Position numbers and translations under genes: made by a program
The notes under the pieces: model-generated
Told to the model about the DNA's origin: nothing
The model's database searches: none
What the model saw: the letters and a program-made list of their open reading frames with translations, nothing else
Shown: positions 25,912 through 34,090 of the stretch, piece by piece
Position numbering within the stretch: the first letter of the stretch is position 1
Layout: every line of letters begins with the position of its first letter
Origin: Umezawaea beigongshangensis
Lineage (GTDB): Bacteria > Actinomycetota > Actinomycetes > Mycobacteriales > Pseudonocardiaceae
Direction: 5' to 3'
DNA length: 64,000 nt
Assembly: GCF_016464305.1 (NCBI RefSeq)
Contig: NZ_JAEIOJ010000007.1
Span: forward strand, 186,001 to 250,000

Positions 25912-26925
25912 TCAGCGGCGCACGTCGCCCGCGAGCACCAGCACGCCACCGGCGGCGAGCGCGCACAGCCAGGCGAGCACCAGCGGTTGCGTCGTGGTGG
26001 CGCCCAGTGCGAGGGCGGCGGTCCACCCGGCGAGCAGCAGCGCGGACGCGGCCAGCGCGGACGCCACGACCGGCAGGCGGCCGGGCCGGCGCAGGAGCCG
26101 GGCGACGACGTCGCGCACCGCGGGGCGGCGCAGGCGCAGCACCACGACCGCGCACGCGGCGAGGAGCAGGCCGGAGAGCCAGGCGAGCTGCGGCGTCGGA
26201 CGGGGCAGCGCGGCGATCAGGAGCAGTCCGTCACCGGCGGCGAGCAGCGCGGCCACCCGCACGAGCGCCGTCCGGAGCAGGGCGCGCGCGGTCGCGACCG
26301 CTTCCGGCGGGGGCGCGGGCGTGGCGGCCGGGGCGGCGCTGCCGGTCCGGTCGCGGTCGCGGGCGCGGAGCAGTGCGGCCAGGTCCGCCCGCACGTCCGC
26401 GTCGGACGGGTCGAGCTCCAGGGCGGTGCGGTAGGCGTGCTCGGCGGCGCCGGGGTCGCCGCGGCGCACGGCCACGTCGCCGAGCACCTGGAACGCGCGG
26501 GCCTGGCCGGGCGCGAGCCGGGCCGCCTCGCGCGCCGCCTCCAGCGCCTCGGCGCGGCCGTCCGGGTCGACCTGGAGCACCTCGGCGAGGACCACCAGGC
26601 CGCGCCAGTCGTCCGGGCCGTGACGCACGGCCTCGCGCGCGGCGACGGCGGCCTCGCGGTGCCGGTCCAGCTCGCTCAGCGCGAGGGCGGCGAGCCGCTG
26701 CGCCCACGCCCGGTCGCCGCCGAGCACGAGCGCCTGCTTCGCCGCGGTCAGGGCCGCGTCGGCGTCACCGGCGTCGAGCTGCGCGGCGGCCAGCCGGCAC
26801 CACGCCTCGGTGTGCAGGGGGTGCGCGGCGAGCACGGGGCGGAGCAGGTCGACGGCCTCGCGCGGCCTGCCGGACGCGGTGAGCTCCGCGGCGCGCACGA
26901 GCGCCGCGACGATCGCTTCGGCCAC
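25912..26925 (-). CDS. TPR protein with C-terminal membrane helices
   Basis: The 337-residue protein has about five tetratricopeptide-like helix pairs in residues 1-170 (for example GDPGAAEHAYRTALELDPSDADVRADLAAL), an Ala/Pro-rich linker near 180, and four hydrophobic helices in the C-terminal half (about 190-330). The TPR part would face the cytosol and bind protein partners; the partner is unknown. GTG 26925 is preceded by GGGGGAGG. It is divergent from the GNAT gene. Confidence 0.78.
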   Translation of the reverse strand: MAEAIVAALVRAAELTASGRPREAVDLLRPVLAAHPLHTEAWCRLAAAQLDAGDADAALTAAKQALVLGGDRAWAQRLAALALSELDRHREAAVAAREAVRHGPDDWRGLVVLAEVLQVDPDGRAEALEAAREAARLAPGQARAFQVLGDVAVRRGDPGAAEHAYRTALELDPSDADVRADLAALLRARDRDRTGSAAPAATPAPPPEAVATARALLRTALVRVAALLAAGDGLLLIAALPRPTPQLAWLSGLLLAACAVVVLRLRRPAVRDVVARLLRRPGRLPVVASALAASALLLAGWTAALALGATTTQPLVLAWLCALAAGGVLVLAGDVRR

Positions 26926-26983
26926 GTCACCTCCCCCGGATCGCGACCAGTGTGCCAGCGGGGAGAGCGTTGCAGGAACGTCC

Positions 26984-26989
26984 TACGCT
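26984..26989 (+). promoter_or_regulatory. -10 box TACGCT of a leaderless promoter
   Basis: TACGCT ends 6 bases before GTG 26996. No Shine-Dalgarno sequence fits that start. Confidence 0.5.
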
Positions 26990-26995
26990 GGGAGC

Positions 26996-27508
26996 GTGGT
27001 GCGCCTGTGGGACGGGAGCGGCGTCGAGCGGATCGCCGAGGTGTCGGCCGCCGCCGGGGAGCTGTTCGCGGAGTTCGGCGTGGCGCTGCCCCCGGACGAC
27101 GCCGTGTCGACGCTGCTCGCCGCGCGGGCCGTGCTCGTCGAGGGCGAGCCGGTCCACGGGTTCGCGGCGCTCGGCGTGGTCGACGGGCACGCCCACCTGG
27201 AGGAGCTGGGCGTGCACCCGGACCACGGCCGGCGCGGTGTCGGCGCTCTGCTGCTGCGCGCCTCGCTGGAGTGGGCCGCGCGGCGGGGCTTCACCGCGCT
27301 GACCCTCACCACGTTCCGCGATCTGCCGTTCAACGGCCCCTGGTACGCCCGGCACGGCTTCACCGAACTGCCGCGCGAGCGGTGGGGCGAGGAGCTGCGC
27401 GCGCTGTGGGCCGCCGAGGAGCCGATCAGGACGGCTCCGCGAACGGTGCTCGTGCGGTCGTGGGAGCCCTCACCGGAAGCGAACGGGATCACACCTCGCC
27501 TTCCCTGA
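26996..27508 (+). CDS. GNAT-family N-acetyltransferase
   Basis: The 170-residue protein contains the acetyl-CoA binding motif of the GNAT superfamily, LEELGVHPDHGRRGVGALLLRASLEWA (R-R-G-V-G pyrophosphate loop), and a later TLTTFRDLPFNGPWYARHGFTELP strand-helix typical of motif B. It transfers an acetyl group to an amine; the substrate cannot be predicted. The GTG at 26996 is preferred because of the -10 box; the adjacent GTG at 26999 would remove one residue. Confidence 0.88.
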   Translation: MVRLWDGSGVERIAEVSAAAGELFAEFGVALPPDDAVSTLLAARAVLVEGEPVHGFAALGVVDGHAHLEELGVHPDHGRRGVGALLLRASLEWAARRGFTALTLTTFRDLPFNGPWYARHGFTELPRERWGEELRALWAAEEPIRTAPRTVLVRSWEPSPEANGITPRLP

Positions 27509-27750
27509 TCATGCCGTGACCTCACGAGACAGGGTCGCGTGATCACCCTCCGCTGTAAATTTCAACCATTTCACCCGTTGGGGCGACCTATTGGGACACC
27601 GCGTGCGACGCTGGAACGCGCTCGGCGCGGTGGTCAGGCGGAAAGACGCGTGTCTTCCCCGTCACGCCGCCAACCCGCGTGCGTCTCGTCCTCGACCAGC
27701 GCCCGGACTGGTCCGAGCACTCGTGTCGATTCGGCTGGAGGTAGGGGGAC

Positions 27751-27957
27751 GTGGTCGCCAACAAGAGGGAGTGGCAGGTCAGCTGTCGGGACATCGCGTC
27801 GCGCCGTCGGGAGATGACGGTGTTCGTGAGCCAGGGGCACGTCGTGATCACCGTGCCACCGGGCGAGGCGGCCGTGCTCACCCCGCTGGAGGTCGGTCGC
27901 CTGCGCGCCGCGCTGCGCGACGCCGTGGTCGACGCCTCGGGAGCCGCCGAGGAGTGA
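27751..27957 (+). CDS. Small conserved protein of unknown function
   Basis: The 68-residue protein (MVANKREWQVSCRDIAS...) has no signal or membrane segment. Its sequence suggests a short beta-sheet (MTVFVSQGHVVITVPPGEAAVL) followed by a helix (TPLEVGRLRAALRDAVVDA). The purine-rich AGGTAGGGGGA just before GTG 27751 and codon bias support expression. A relatively AT-rich 240-bp stretch upstream (with GCTGTAAATTTCAACCATTTC at 27551-27570) is likely its promoter region. I do not recognise the family. Confidence 0.65.
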   Translation: MVANKREWQVSCRDIASRRREMTVFVSQGHVVITVPPGEAAVLTPLEVGRLRAALRDAVVDASGAAEE

Positions 27958-28035
27958 CCGTCGTGCGCGCACCCCGCTGACGCCGCGCCGCACCGGGTCG
28001 GTCGTCCACCGGTCGAATTGTCCTCGAACTCTTCC

Positions 28036-28047
28036 TACTCACGGGTA
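28036..28047. promoter_or_regulatory. Candidate TetR-type operator TACTCACGGGTA
   Basis: The site lies 50 bp before the acyl-CoA ligase start. Nine of its first-and-last bases (TACTCAC..GTA) equal those of the palindrome before the acyl-CoA dehydrogenase gene at 53930-53941, which suggests one shared regulator of fatty acid genes. Confidence 0.45.
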
Positions 28048-28096
28048 GGTAGTGTCAGTATCGAGGCGTCCGACGAGTGGATTGCGAGGTGGAGCG

Positions 28097-29707
28097 GTGC
28101 TCGACGCGGTGCGCACGCTGTTCGACGGAATCGCCCTCCCGGCCTGGTCCCTGGCCACGCTGGTGCGCGCCGGAGTGGTCCGGCCGATGCGACCGGACCG
28201 GCTCGCCGGTGTCCTCGCCGGGTACTGGCGGTGGGACGTCACGGTGGCCTGGGGGTACGCGACGGGCGCGGCCCGCCACCCGGAGCGGCTCGCCCTGGTC
28301 GACGACCTCGGCCCGCTCACCTACGCCGAGGTGGACGAGCGCACCACCCGCCTCGCGCACGGCCTCGCCGGGCTGGGCGTCGGCGCCGGGACGAGGGTGG
28401 CCGTGCTGTGCCGCAACCACCGCGGGTTCGTCGAGACCGTCACCGCCTGCGTGAAGATCGGCGCGCACAGCGTCCTGCTCAACACCGGCCTCAGCGCGAC
28501 GCAGATCGCCACCGTGCTGCGCGAGCAGGAGGTCGTGGTCCTCGTCGCCGACGACGAGTTCCAGCCGCTGCTGACGGCCGTGGACGGCGCCGTCCACCGG
28601 ATCACCGCCTGGGCCGACGGGCCGACCGACGCCACCACGCTGGAACGGCTGATCGACCGCTCCCCCGCCACGGCGCTGCCGCGCCGCCCGCCGCGCGGTC
28701 GGATGGTCGTGCTGACCTCCGGCACCACCGGCGCTCCGAAGGGCGCGCGACGGCCGGAGCCCGCCGGACTCGGACCGGCCGCCTCCCTGCTGTCCCGCAT
28801 CCCGCTGCGCGCGGGCGAGGTCGCCGCCGTGCCCGCACCGCTGTTCCACACCTGGGGCCTGGCCGCGTTCCAGATCTGCCTGGTGCTCGGCGCGACCCTG
28901 GTGCTGCGGCGGCGCTTCGACCCCGAGCAGACCCTCGCCGACGTCCGCGAGCACCGCTGCGGCGCGCTGTTCGTCGTTCCCGTGATGCTGCAACGCCTCC
29001 TGGAGGAGGCCGACCGGCCCGCGCTGCCGTCGCTGCGCGTCGTCGCGTCGAGCGGGTCGGCGCTGTCCCCGCCGGTCGCGCGCCGCTGCCTGGACGAGCT
29101 GGGACCGGTGCTCTACAACCTCTACGGCTCGACCGAGGTGTCGTGGGTGAGCATCGCCAGGCCCGGCGAGCTGCGCTCCTTCCCCGGCACGGCGGGCGTC
29201 CCGCCGCGCGGCACCAGGCTGGAGATCCTGGACGAGAACGGCGAGCGGGTGCCGCCCGGCGACACCGGGCGGATCTTCGTCGCCAACGAGATGCTGTTCG
29301 ACGGCTACACCGACGGCAGCGCCAAGGAGGTGCGCGACGGCCTCGTGGCGACCGGGGATCTGGGGTACCGCAACGCCTCCGGGCTGCTGTTCGTCGCGGG
29401 CCGCGACGACGAGATGATCGTCTCGGGCGGTGAGAACGTGCACCCCGGCGAGGTGGAGGACCTGCTCGCGGGCCTGCCCGGCGTGCGGGAGGTCGCCGTG
29501 GTGGGCGTGCCGGACGAGCAGTTCGGCCACCGGCTCGCCGCCTACGTCGTGCGGGAGCCCGGTGCGGAGCTGGACGGCGAGGCGGTCCGGGAGCACGTGC
29601 GGGAGCACCTGGCGCGGTTCTCCGTGCCGCGCGAGGTCGCGTTCCTCGACGCGCTTCCCCGCAACGCCACCGGAAAGGTGCTCAAGCGCGAACTGGCGGC
29701 GTCCTGA
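28097..29707 (+). CDS. Acyl-CoA synthetase (AMP-forming, ANL superfamily)
   Basis: The 536-residue enzyme activates a fatty or other carboxylic acid with ATP to the acyl adenylate and then CoA thioester. Core motifs are present: A3 VVLTSGTTGAPKGARRP, FHTWGLAAFQ, A5 NLYGSTEVS, A7 TGDLGYRN, A8 GRDDEMIVSGGENVHPGEVE and A10 PRNATGKVLKREL with the catalytic Lys. It resembles FadD-type long-chain ligases. GAGGTGGAG a few bases upstream selects GTG 28097; an in-frame GTG at 28052 (551 aa) is possible but lies close behind the operator. No beta-oxidation genes are adjacent. Confidence 0.9.
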   Translation: MLDAVRTLFDGIALPAWSLATLVRAGVVRPMRPDRLAGVLAGYWRWDVTVAWGYATGAARHPERLALVDDLGPLTYAEVDERTTRLAHGLAGLGVGAGTRVAVLCRNHRGFVETVTACVKIGAHSVLLNTGLSATQIATVLREQEVVVLVADDEFQPLLTAVDGAVHRITAWADGPTDATTLERLIDRSPATALPRRPPRGRMVVLTSGTTGAPKGARRPEPAGLGPAASLLSRIPLRAGEVAAVPAPLFHTWGLAAFQICLVLGATLVLRRRFDPEQTLADVREHRCGALFVVPVMLQRLLEEADRPALPSLRVVASSGSALSPPVARRCLDELGPVLYNLYGSTEVSWVSIARPGELRSFPGTAGVPPRGTRLEILDENGERVPPGDTGRIFVANEMLFDGYTDGSAKEVRDGLVATGDLGYRNASGLLFVAGRDDEMIVSGGENVHPGEVEDLLAGLPGVREVAVVGVPDEQFGHRLAAYVVREPGAELDGEAVREHVREHLARFSVPREVAFLDALPRNATGKVLKRELAAS

Positions 29708-29862
29708 ACAGGACAGCCGCGCGACAGGTTCTTCCGCGTACCCTGGCCTCGACCGCTGGTGTTCGTCCGGGTGCGCGGACGACGATCCCGCGCCGGTGCG
29801 GCGTTGTGCCATGCTCGGCGCGGGTGCTGTCCCCCACGCTGCCGACCGAACGGAGCACGACG

Positions 29863-30000
29863 ATGGTTTCCCGAGGTTTCCGCAGGTTGTTCGCCGCCGT
29901 GGCCCTCTGCCTCGGCATCGCGGTGGTCGCAGCCGCGCCCGCCCCGGCGGTCGACGATGTCGTCGACACGGGGTTCAACCCGCCGTTCTCGGCCCCGTAG
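29863..30000 (+). CDS. Tiny secreted peptide precursor
   Basis: The 45-residue product has a complete Sec signal peptide: a basic MVSRGFRRL n-region, a hydrophobic FAAVALCLGIAVVAAA core and an APAPA cleavage site near residue 29. The mature peptide would be only about 16 residues (VDDVVDTGFNPPFSAP). GGAG lies 7 bases before ATG 29863, and the frame is open upstream to 29806 without a better start. A monocistronic position between an acyl-CoA ligase and two PH-domain genes gives no functional clue; it could be a surface peptide or a signal. Confidence 0.6.
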   Translation: MVSRGFRRLFAAVALCLGIAVVAAAPAPAVDDVVDTGFNPPFSAP

Positions 30001-30079
30001 GGCTCGAACTCCGCGCAGGGGTACCCGAATCCGGGTCCGCGGTCCACCCGCGGACCCGATCTGGGGCAGAGTTGGGGGC

Positions 30080-30580
30080 GTGACCGACGCCGGGCAGCTG
30101 AGACTGCGCACTCCTCACCACAGGGTCAGCCGCAGGGCCGTCACGTGGTGGACCCTGCACGCCGTCATCGGCTGGGCCGTGGTCCTCGCGCCGCAGGGGA
30201 TCGCTCTGCTGTTCGTCGACGACGCGTCCGCGTGGCAGCTCGCGGCTCTGGGCGTCACGGCGGTGCTGGCGGTCGCGCACGTGCTCGTCATGCCGCGGTG
30301 GCGCTACCGCGTGCACCGCTGGGAGACCACGCCCGAGGCCGTCTACACGCTGGCCGGGTGGTTCGACCAGGAGTGGCGCGTCGCCCCGGTGTCGCGCATC
30401 CAGACCGTCGACACCCGGCGCGGCCCGCTCCAGCAGCTGCTCGGGCTCACCACCGTCACCGTGACCACCGCCTCCGCCGCGGGGCCCGTGCTGATCGAGG
30501 GGCTCGACCACGAGGTCGCCGTCCGCCTCGTCGACGAGCTGACCAGCACCACCCAGGCCACGCCGGGCGACGCGACGTGA
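30080..30580 (+). CDS. PH (bPH2) domain membrane protein, YdbS-like
   Basis: The 166-residue protein has two N-terminal transmembrane helices (about residues 22-75) followed by a bacterial PH domain (YRVHRWETTPEAVYTLAGWFDQEWRVAPVSRIQTVDTRRGPLQQLLGLTTVTVTTA). This is the YdbS type. It is the first gene of a two-gene unit with a YdbT-like protein; the stop and the next start overlap (GTGA). Paired YdbS/YdbT proteins are membrane proteins of poorly known function. GTG 30080 has no clear ribosome site. Confidence 0.85.
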   Translation: MTDAGQLRLRTPHHRVSRRAVTWWTLHAVIGWAVVLAPQGIALLFVDDASAWQLAALGVTAVLAVAHVLVMPRWRYRVHRWETTPEAVYTLAGWFDQEWRVAPVSRIQTVDTRRGPLQQLLGLTTVTVTTASAAGPVLIEGLDHEVAVRLVDELTSTTQATPGDAT

Positions 30581-32214
30581 CGCCGCAGGAGACGCCACCC
30601 CAGCAGACGGCGCAGCAGGAGACGGCGCAGCAGGAGACGGCGCAGCAGCAGATGCCCCCGCAGCAGACGGCGCAGCAACAGACAGCTCCGGGGGAGTTCG
30701 ACGGCTTCCCCAGGGCTCCCGAGCTGGTGGAGCCGGAACCGGTGCCGGACTGGCGCCGGCTGGACCTGCGGATGCTCGTGGTGCGCCCGCTGAACGAGCT
30801 CGTGGGCCTCGTCCCGGTGGTCGTCGGGCTGCTGGTGTTCGGCAGCGGCGACCGCTGGCGCTTCCTCAGCGGCGTCGGCGTCGTGGTCGTGGTCGTCGGC
30901 GTGGGTCTGCTGAGCTGGCTGACCACCCGCTACCGGATCACCGCGGAGCAGGTGGAGCTGCGCAAGGGACTGCTGGTGCGCAAGCGCCTGGCCGTGCCGC
31001 GCGACCGCATCCGCACGGTCGACCTCACCGCGAAGCTGGGGCACCGGCTGTTCGGGCTGTCCGCGATCCGCGTGGGCACCGGCCAGCACGAGAAGGCTGG
31101 CGAGGACGGGCTGACCCTGGACGCCGTCTCCTCGCAGGAGGCGGAGCGGCTGCGGCAGGTGCTGCTCGACCGCGCCCCGGCGGCCTCCCCGGCGGCAGGG
31201 GCCGTGCCGGACACCGCCGACGCGCCGCCGGGCGAGGAGCTGGCGCGGCTGGACCCGCGCTGGCTGCGCTTCGCGCCGCTGACGCTGTCGGGGCTCGTCG
31301 CGGTCGGCACGACGTTCGGCGTGCTGATGAACTACGCGCAGGAGCTGGACCTGCACCCGTCCTCGTCCACGATCGACTGGCTGACCGGCTCGCCGATCGC
31401 CGTGACCGTCGCGGTGGCCGCGGCCGTGGTGCTGGTGCTCGCCGTGATCGGTTCGCTGCTGATCTACGTGCTCCAGTTCTGGAACTTCCGGCTCACCAGG
31501 GAGGCCGACGGCACCGTGCGCGTGCGCCGCGGGCTGCTCACGACGCGCTCGGTGTCGGTGGAGGAGCAGCGGTTGCGCGGTGTGGAGGTGCAGCAGCCGC
31601 TGCTGCTGCGGGCCGGGCGCGGGGCGCGGGCCGCCGCCGTCACCACGGGACTGGGCAGCAAGGGCGAGTCGAGCGTGCTGCTGCCGCCCGCTCCGGCGTC
31701 CGAGGCGCACCGGGTCGCCGCGGCCGTGCTGGGCGTCGCGGAGTCGCCGACCCGCGCGCCGCTCGCGGCGCACCCCGTCGCGGCGCTGCGCCGCAGGCTC
31801 GTGCGCGCGGTCGTGCCGGTGCTCGTGCTCGCCGGAGTGCTGGCCGTCGTCGCGCCGGACTGGACGTGGCGGGCGGCGCTCGCGCTGGTGCCGTTCGCGG
31901 CGCTGCTGGGGTGGGACCGCTACCGCGCGCTGGGGCACGCGCTGACCGAGCGCTACCTGGTGACGCGCAGCGGTTCGGCGGTGCGGGAGACCGTCGCGCT
32001 GCAACGCGGCGGCGTCATCGGCTGGCGGCTGCACCGGTCGTTCTTCCAGCGCAGGGCCGGGCTGATCACGGTGACCGCCACGACGGCGGCGGGCGACGGC
32101 TCGTACGCGGTGATCGACGTGGGCGAGGCGGAGGGACTGGCGCTCGCCGACGCCGCCGTGCCGGACCTGCTGCGCCCGTTCCTCACGACGGAGCCCGCGC
32201 CCGCGAAGCCCTAG
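30577..32214 (+). CDS. PH domain membrane protein, YdbT-like, with Gln-rich N-terminus
   Basis: The 545-residue protein carries three bPH2 domains (about residues 115-195, 295-375 and 465-540), each preceded by a pair of transmembrane helices, the usual YdbT arrangement. Its first 35 residues are an unusual QQT/QQE repeat (PPQQTAQQETAQQETAQQQ), encoded by a short DNA repeat. The GTG start overlaps the upstream TGA by 3 bases, so translation is coupled to the YdbS-like gene. The two proteins probably form one membrane complex. Confidence 0.85.
   Translation: MTPQETPPQQTAQQETAQQETAQQQMPPQQTAQQQTAPGEFDGFPRAPELVEPEPVPDWRRLDLRMLVVRPLNELVGLVPVVVGLLVFGSGDRWRFLSGVGVVVVVVGVGLLSWLTTRYRITAEQVELRKGLLVRKRLAVPRDRIRTVDLTAKLGHRLFGLSAIRVGTGQHEKAGEDGLTLDAVSSQEAERLRQVLLDRAPAASPAAGAVPDTADAPPGEELARLDPRWLRFAPLTLSGLVAVGTTFGVLMNYAQELDLHPSSSTIDWLTGSPIAVTVAVAAAVVLVLAVIGSLLIYVLQFWNFRLTREADGTVRVRRGLLTTRSVSVEEQRLRGVEVQQPLLLRAGRGARAAAVTTGLGSKGESSVLLPPAPASEAHRVAAAVLGVAESPTRAPLAAHPVAALRRRLVRAVVPVLVLAGVLAVVAPDWTWRAALALVPFAALLGWDRYRALGHALTERYLVTRSGSAVRETVALQRGGVIGWRLHRSFFQRRAGLITVTATTAAGDGSYAVIDVGEAEGLALADAAVPDLLRPFLTTEPAPAKP
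30598..30690 (+). repeat. Short in-frame CAGCAG repeat tract
   Basis: Units related to CAGCAGGAGACGGCG (15 bp) recur, two of them exact and adjacent near 30610-30644, then degenerate. They encode the Gln-rich head of the YdbT-like protein and are a likely site of length variation between strains. Confidence 0.6.
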
Positions 32215-32350
32215 CTGGACCAGCGATGCGCGGGCCGGTGGGCGCGCGGGACCGGGGTGGTACCGGCCTCGCGGGGCGCGCCGATGCGGTCGAAGCGGGG
32301 CGTGCCGAGCGGTGAACGGCGTCACACGTGCCCCGCCGACCTACTTTTTG

Positions 32351-32387
32351 CGACAAAGTGTCGTAACCTTTACGACAAGTAGTCGTA
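32351..32387. promoter_or_regulatory. Tandem TetR-type operators
   Basis: CGAC-AAAGT-GTCG (32351-32363) and TACGAC-AAGTA-GTCGTA (32371-32387) are inverted repeats with the same 5-base spacing. Their centres are 22 bp apart, two helical turns, in an AT-rich promoter before the SDR gene. The TetR gene follows in the same unit, so autoregulation is likely. Confidence 0.72.
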
Positions 32388-32404
32388 TAAAGGAGTGCGG
32401 AGTC

Positions 32405-33271
32405 GTGACGGAGCACACCCAGAAGCTGATCGTCGTAACCGGAGCCTCCACGGGCCTGGGGGCGTCGACCGCCCGCGAACTGGCTCGCCGGGGATTCCAC
32501 GTCCTGGCCGGCGTGCGACGCGACAGCGACGCCGACGCCGTCCGATCGACCGGCGTCGAACCGGTCATCCTCGACATCACCAGGCCCGAGCAGGTGGAAG
32601 CACTCGCCGCGCGGGTCGCCGACGACCCGCGCGAACTGCACGCGCTCGTCAACAACGCCGGAATCCAGGTGAACGGCCCGGTCGAAGCCCTGCCGATGTC
32701 GCAGTGGCGGTGGGTGTTCGAGGTCAACCTGTTCGGCCACGTCGCCGTCACCCGGGCACTCCTGCCCGCGCTGCTGCGCAGCAGGGGGCGCGTGATCAAC
32801 ATCAGCTCGATCGGCGGCAGGGTCGCCATGGCCACCTACGGCGCGTACGCCGGCGCGAAGTTCGCCCTGGAGGCGGTCAGCGACTCGCTCCGCCGGGAGG
32901 TCGCGCCGCTGGGCGTGCAGGTGGTCGTGGTCGAGCCCGGCGGCGTCCGCACGGAGATGGCCACCCGCGGGATCGCGACGGCGAACGAACTGGCCGCCCT
33001 GATGACGCCGGAGCAGGACGAGCGCTACGGCGACCTGGTCCGGGCGACCAACGCGCTGATGGCCTCGGGCACCGCGTCGGGCCTGACCGCCGACGCCGCC
33101 GCCCTGGTCGTCGCGAAGGCCGCGACGACCCGCAGACCGCGCACCCGCTACACCGTCGGCCGGGATGCCGCCCTGATCATCCGCCTGGCTCGGATGCTGT
33201 CCGACCGCACGCTCGACCGCATCGTCACCGCCAACCTGCGCCGCCACTACCCGCGGGCGACCACGGCATGA
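32405..33271 (+). CDS. Short-chain dehydrogenase/reductase
   Basis: The 288-residue enzyme is a classical SDR: the NAD(P) motif VVTGASTGLGAS at about residues 12-23, LVNNAGIQVNG at about 88, the catalytic Ser in INISSIGG, Tyr-x-x-x-Lys in YGAYAGAKFALE, and VEPGGVRTEM after it. It reduces or oxidises a carbonyl/alcohol substrate that cannot be named from sequence. GTG 32405 follows AAAGGAG. A TetR gene lies 141 bp downstream, and two TetR-type palindromes overlap the promoter, so expression is probably induced by the enzyme's substrate or a related compound. Confidence 0.9.
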   Translation: MTEHTQKLIVVTGASTGLGASTARELARRGFHVLAGVRRDSDADAVRSTGVEPVILDITRPEQVEALAARVADDPRELHALVNNAGIQVNGPVEALPMSQWRWVFEVNLFGHVAVTRALLPALLRSRGRVINISSIGGRVAMATYGAYAGAKFALEAVSDSLRREVAPLGVQVVVVEPGGVRTEMATRGIATANELAALMTPEQDERYGDLVRATNALMASGTASGLTADAAALVVAKAATTRRPRTRYTVGRDAALIIRLARMLSDRTLDRIVTANLRRHYPRATTA

Positions 33272-33412
33272 CCCCGACCTCCGCACCGCACCGGATCACC
33301 GGCGCGGGTGCCGGGCCGCCCGGCTCCCGCGCCGAGCGGGAGGTGACGCGGAGGCGCGGGGCGAGAGGTGGTCGCGCGCGAGGCGGGAGCCGCGGTGGGA
33401 GAGGATGATCGG

Positions 33413-34063
33413 GTGCCGCGGATCCGGGGAGCCAGCATCGAGGAGCACCACGAGATGGTGTGGGCCGACCTCGCCGAGGCGATGCGGCAGCTGCTGCTCG
33501 AACGCGACTACGACTCGATCACCGTGGGCCACATCGCGGCCAGGGCCGGGCTCGCGCGCAACACGCTGTACAACTACGCCCCGGACAAGAGCGCGCTGGT
33601 CCTGGCGCTGACCCGACGGGCGGGCCGGCCCGCGGTCGAGCGCGTGGCCGCGATCGCCGCGCGGTCCGCGGAACCGGCCGCGGAGCGGATGCGGGAGATC
33701 GTCGAGGCGGTCCTGGAGGCGTTCACGGACCAGACCGTGCAGCTGATGTTCCGGCCGGGCTCCGGCCCGCCCGCCGCCGAGGCGCCGGACAAGCCGTTCC
33801 ACGCGATCGTGGTCGAGGTGGAGAACGTCGTCCGGGACGGCATCGCGCGCGGAGAGTTCCGCGACGTCGGCGACGTGCACCTCGCGGTGGAGCTGCTGTC
33901 CGGTGTCATGCGCGCGGGCGCCGAACGCATCGGCCGGGACCCCTCCGCCCTCGCGGCCACGGTCCGCGCGGCGCGGGAGATCGTCCTCGCGTCTCTGGCC
34001 CGCCCCGGGGGGCGGGGTCCGTCGACCGGCCCTCAGCACGCGCGGCACACCGCCGCGGAGTGA
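33413..34063 (+). CDS. TetR-family transcriptional regulator
   Basis: The 216-residue protein has an N-terminal TetR helix-turn-helix (MRQLLLERDYDSITVGHIAARAGLARNTLYNYAPDKSALVLALTRR, about residues 20-65) and a helical ligand-binding C-terminal domain. GTG 33413 with GAGAGGA upstream was chosen over an earlier in-frame GTG at 33368 because TetR proteins normally start shortly before the HTH. It follows the SDR gene in the same direction and probably represses it through the tandem palindromes at 32351-32387. Confidence 0.88.
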   Translation: MPRIRGASIEEHHEMVWADLAEAMRQLLLERDYDSITVGHIAARAGLARNTLYNYAPDKSALVLALTRRAGRPAVERVAAIAARSAEPAAERMREIVEAVLEAFTDQTVQLMFRPGSGPPAAEAPDKPFHAIVVEVENVVRDGIARGEFRDVGDVHLAVELLSGVMRAGAERIGRDPSALAATVRAAREIVLASLARPGGRGPSTGPQHARHTAAE

Positions 34064-34090
34064 GATCGCGAGCGCGGAACGCCCGATCGC

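Noticed and set aside
29806-29862. Upstream extension of the tiny secreted peptide to 64 residues
   Set aside because: The longer form would bury the signal peptide behind 19 residues and has no ribosome site; ATG 29863 has both.
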